Positions 13,698 through 13,879 of a DNA stretch of 13,879 nt are shown one piece after another. The notes below the pieces were generated by a model. That model had not been told where the DNA came from. It did no database searches and was given only the letters and a program-made list of their open reading frames with translations. The stretch covers positions 1-13,879 of the forward strand of contig JADHSW010000060.1 in NCBI GenBank assembly GCA_016776705.1, given 5' to 3'. Each line of letters begins with the position of its first letter. The stretch's first letter is position 1. A program made the position numbers and the translations under genes. This DNA comes from Rhodospirillales bacterium (GTDB lineage: Bacteria; Pseudomonadota; Alphaproteobacteria; Rhodospirillales; JABHCV01).

Positions 13698-13879
13698 ATG
13701 TTCCGGCGAAACAAGGGTGATGGTGAAGCCAATCCGGGTGAAGATGAGGACAGCATCGACGCGCCACCCTTGAGGCCCTTCGCATCCAAGGGAACGCACA
13801 CACCGTCCAAGCCACCGACCCGGGTGCCAAATTTAAACGGAAGTTCCACCAGTTCAGCTTCGCCCAAAAGGCCTGTGGA
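13698..13879 (+). CDS. possible bactofilin, disordered N-terminal part only (3' partial)
   Basis: An ATG at 13698, 7 bases after GGAGA (13686-13690), opens a frame that stays open to the window end (60 residues). The visible part, MFRRNKGDGEANPGEDED then proline-, serine- and threonine-rich sequence, is low-complexity and probably disordered. This is typical of the N-terminal tail of alphaproteobacterial bactofilins, which polymerise through a later beta-helix domain that is not visible here. A second ATG at 13693 is in another frame that stops at about codon 46. The close coupling to the EI24 gene argues that this is a real gene. The name is a guess from tail composition, and any protein with a disordered start would look similar. 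Confidence 0.45.
   Translation, partial: MFRRNKGDGEANPGEDEDSIDAPPLRPFASKGTHTPSKPPTRVPNLNGSSTSSASPKRPV

Overview
The window looks like ordinary chromosome from an alphaproteobacterium, most like a Rhodospirillales-type or related marine lineage. This is inferred from moderate-to-high GC coding sequence, a MaeB-type malic enzyme end, an AmpG permease, a 608-residue TypA, an adenosine-kinase-type PfkB protein and an EI24-type membrane protein. No tRNA, rRNA, insertion sequence, phage gene or CRISPR array was seen.

Layout. Bases 1-564 hold the 3' end of a NADP-malic-enzyme-type gene (C-terminal phosphotransacetylase-like domain). Next is a PiT phosphate transporter (679-2214, +). Convergent to it is a minus-strand series, read right to left: inorganic pyrophosphatase (4389-3862), macro-domain hydrolase (3791-3267) and an MlaF-like ABC ATPase (3138-2281). 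A 180-base divergent gap precedes a first family-9 glycosyltransferase (4570-5571, +). Its tail overlaps the tail of a minus-strand set: flavin-reductase-like FMN protein (8794-8153), second family-9 glycosyltransferase (8096-6885) and AmpG-type permease (6884-5553). The last two abut with no spacer. A short divergent gap then leads to a VOC/glyoxalase-fold protein (8857-9339, +) and a small secreted PepSY-like protein (9447-9758, +), which ends in a strong intrinsic terminator. TypA/BipA (11654-9828, -) and adenosine kinase (12752-11760, -) follow. A 258-base divergent gap with a 23-24-base tandem repeat comes next, then an EI24/CysZ-like membrane protein (13011-13673, +) and the start of a possible bactofilin (13698 to the window end).

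Functional threads. Phosphate handling appears three times: PiT imports phosphate, pyrophosphatase releases it from pyrophosphate, and the malic enzyme carries a phosphotransacetylase-like domain. Pyrophosphatase and a macro-domain (ADP-ribose-related) hydrolase sit in one likely transcript with a lipid-transport-type ATPase. Envelope themes run through the two glycosyltransferases, AmpG, the MlaF-like ATPase, the EI24 protein and the possible bactofilin.

I found no convincing new multi-gene system. The most worthwhile second looks are the tandem repeat upstream of adenosine kinase, an altered signature motif in the pyrophosphatase, an ABC ATPase without its usual partners, the abutting glycosyltransferase-permease pair, and the small secreted protein.
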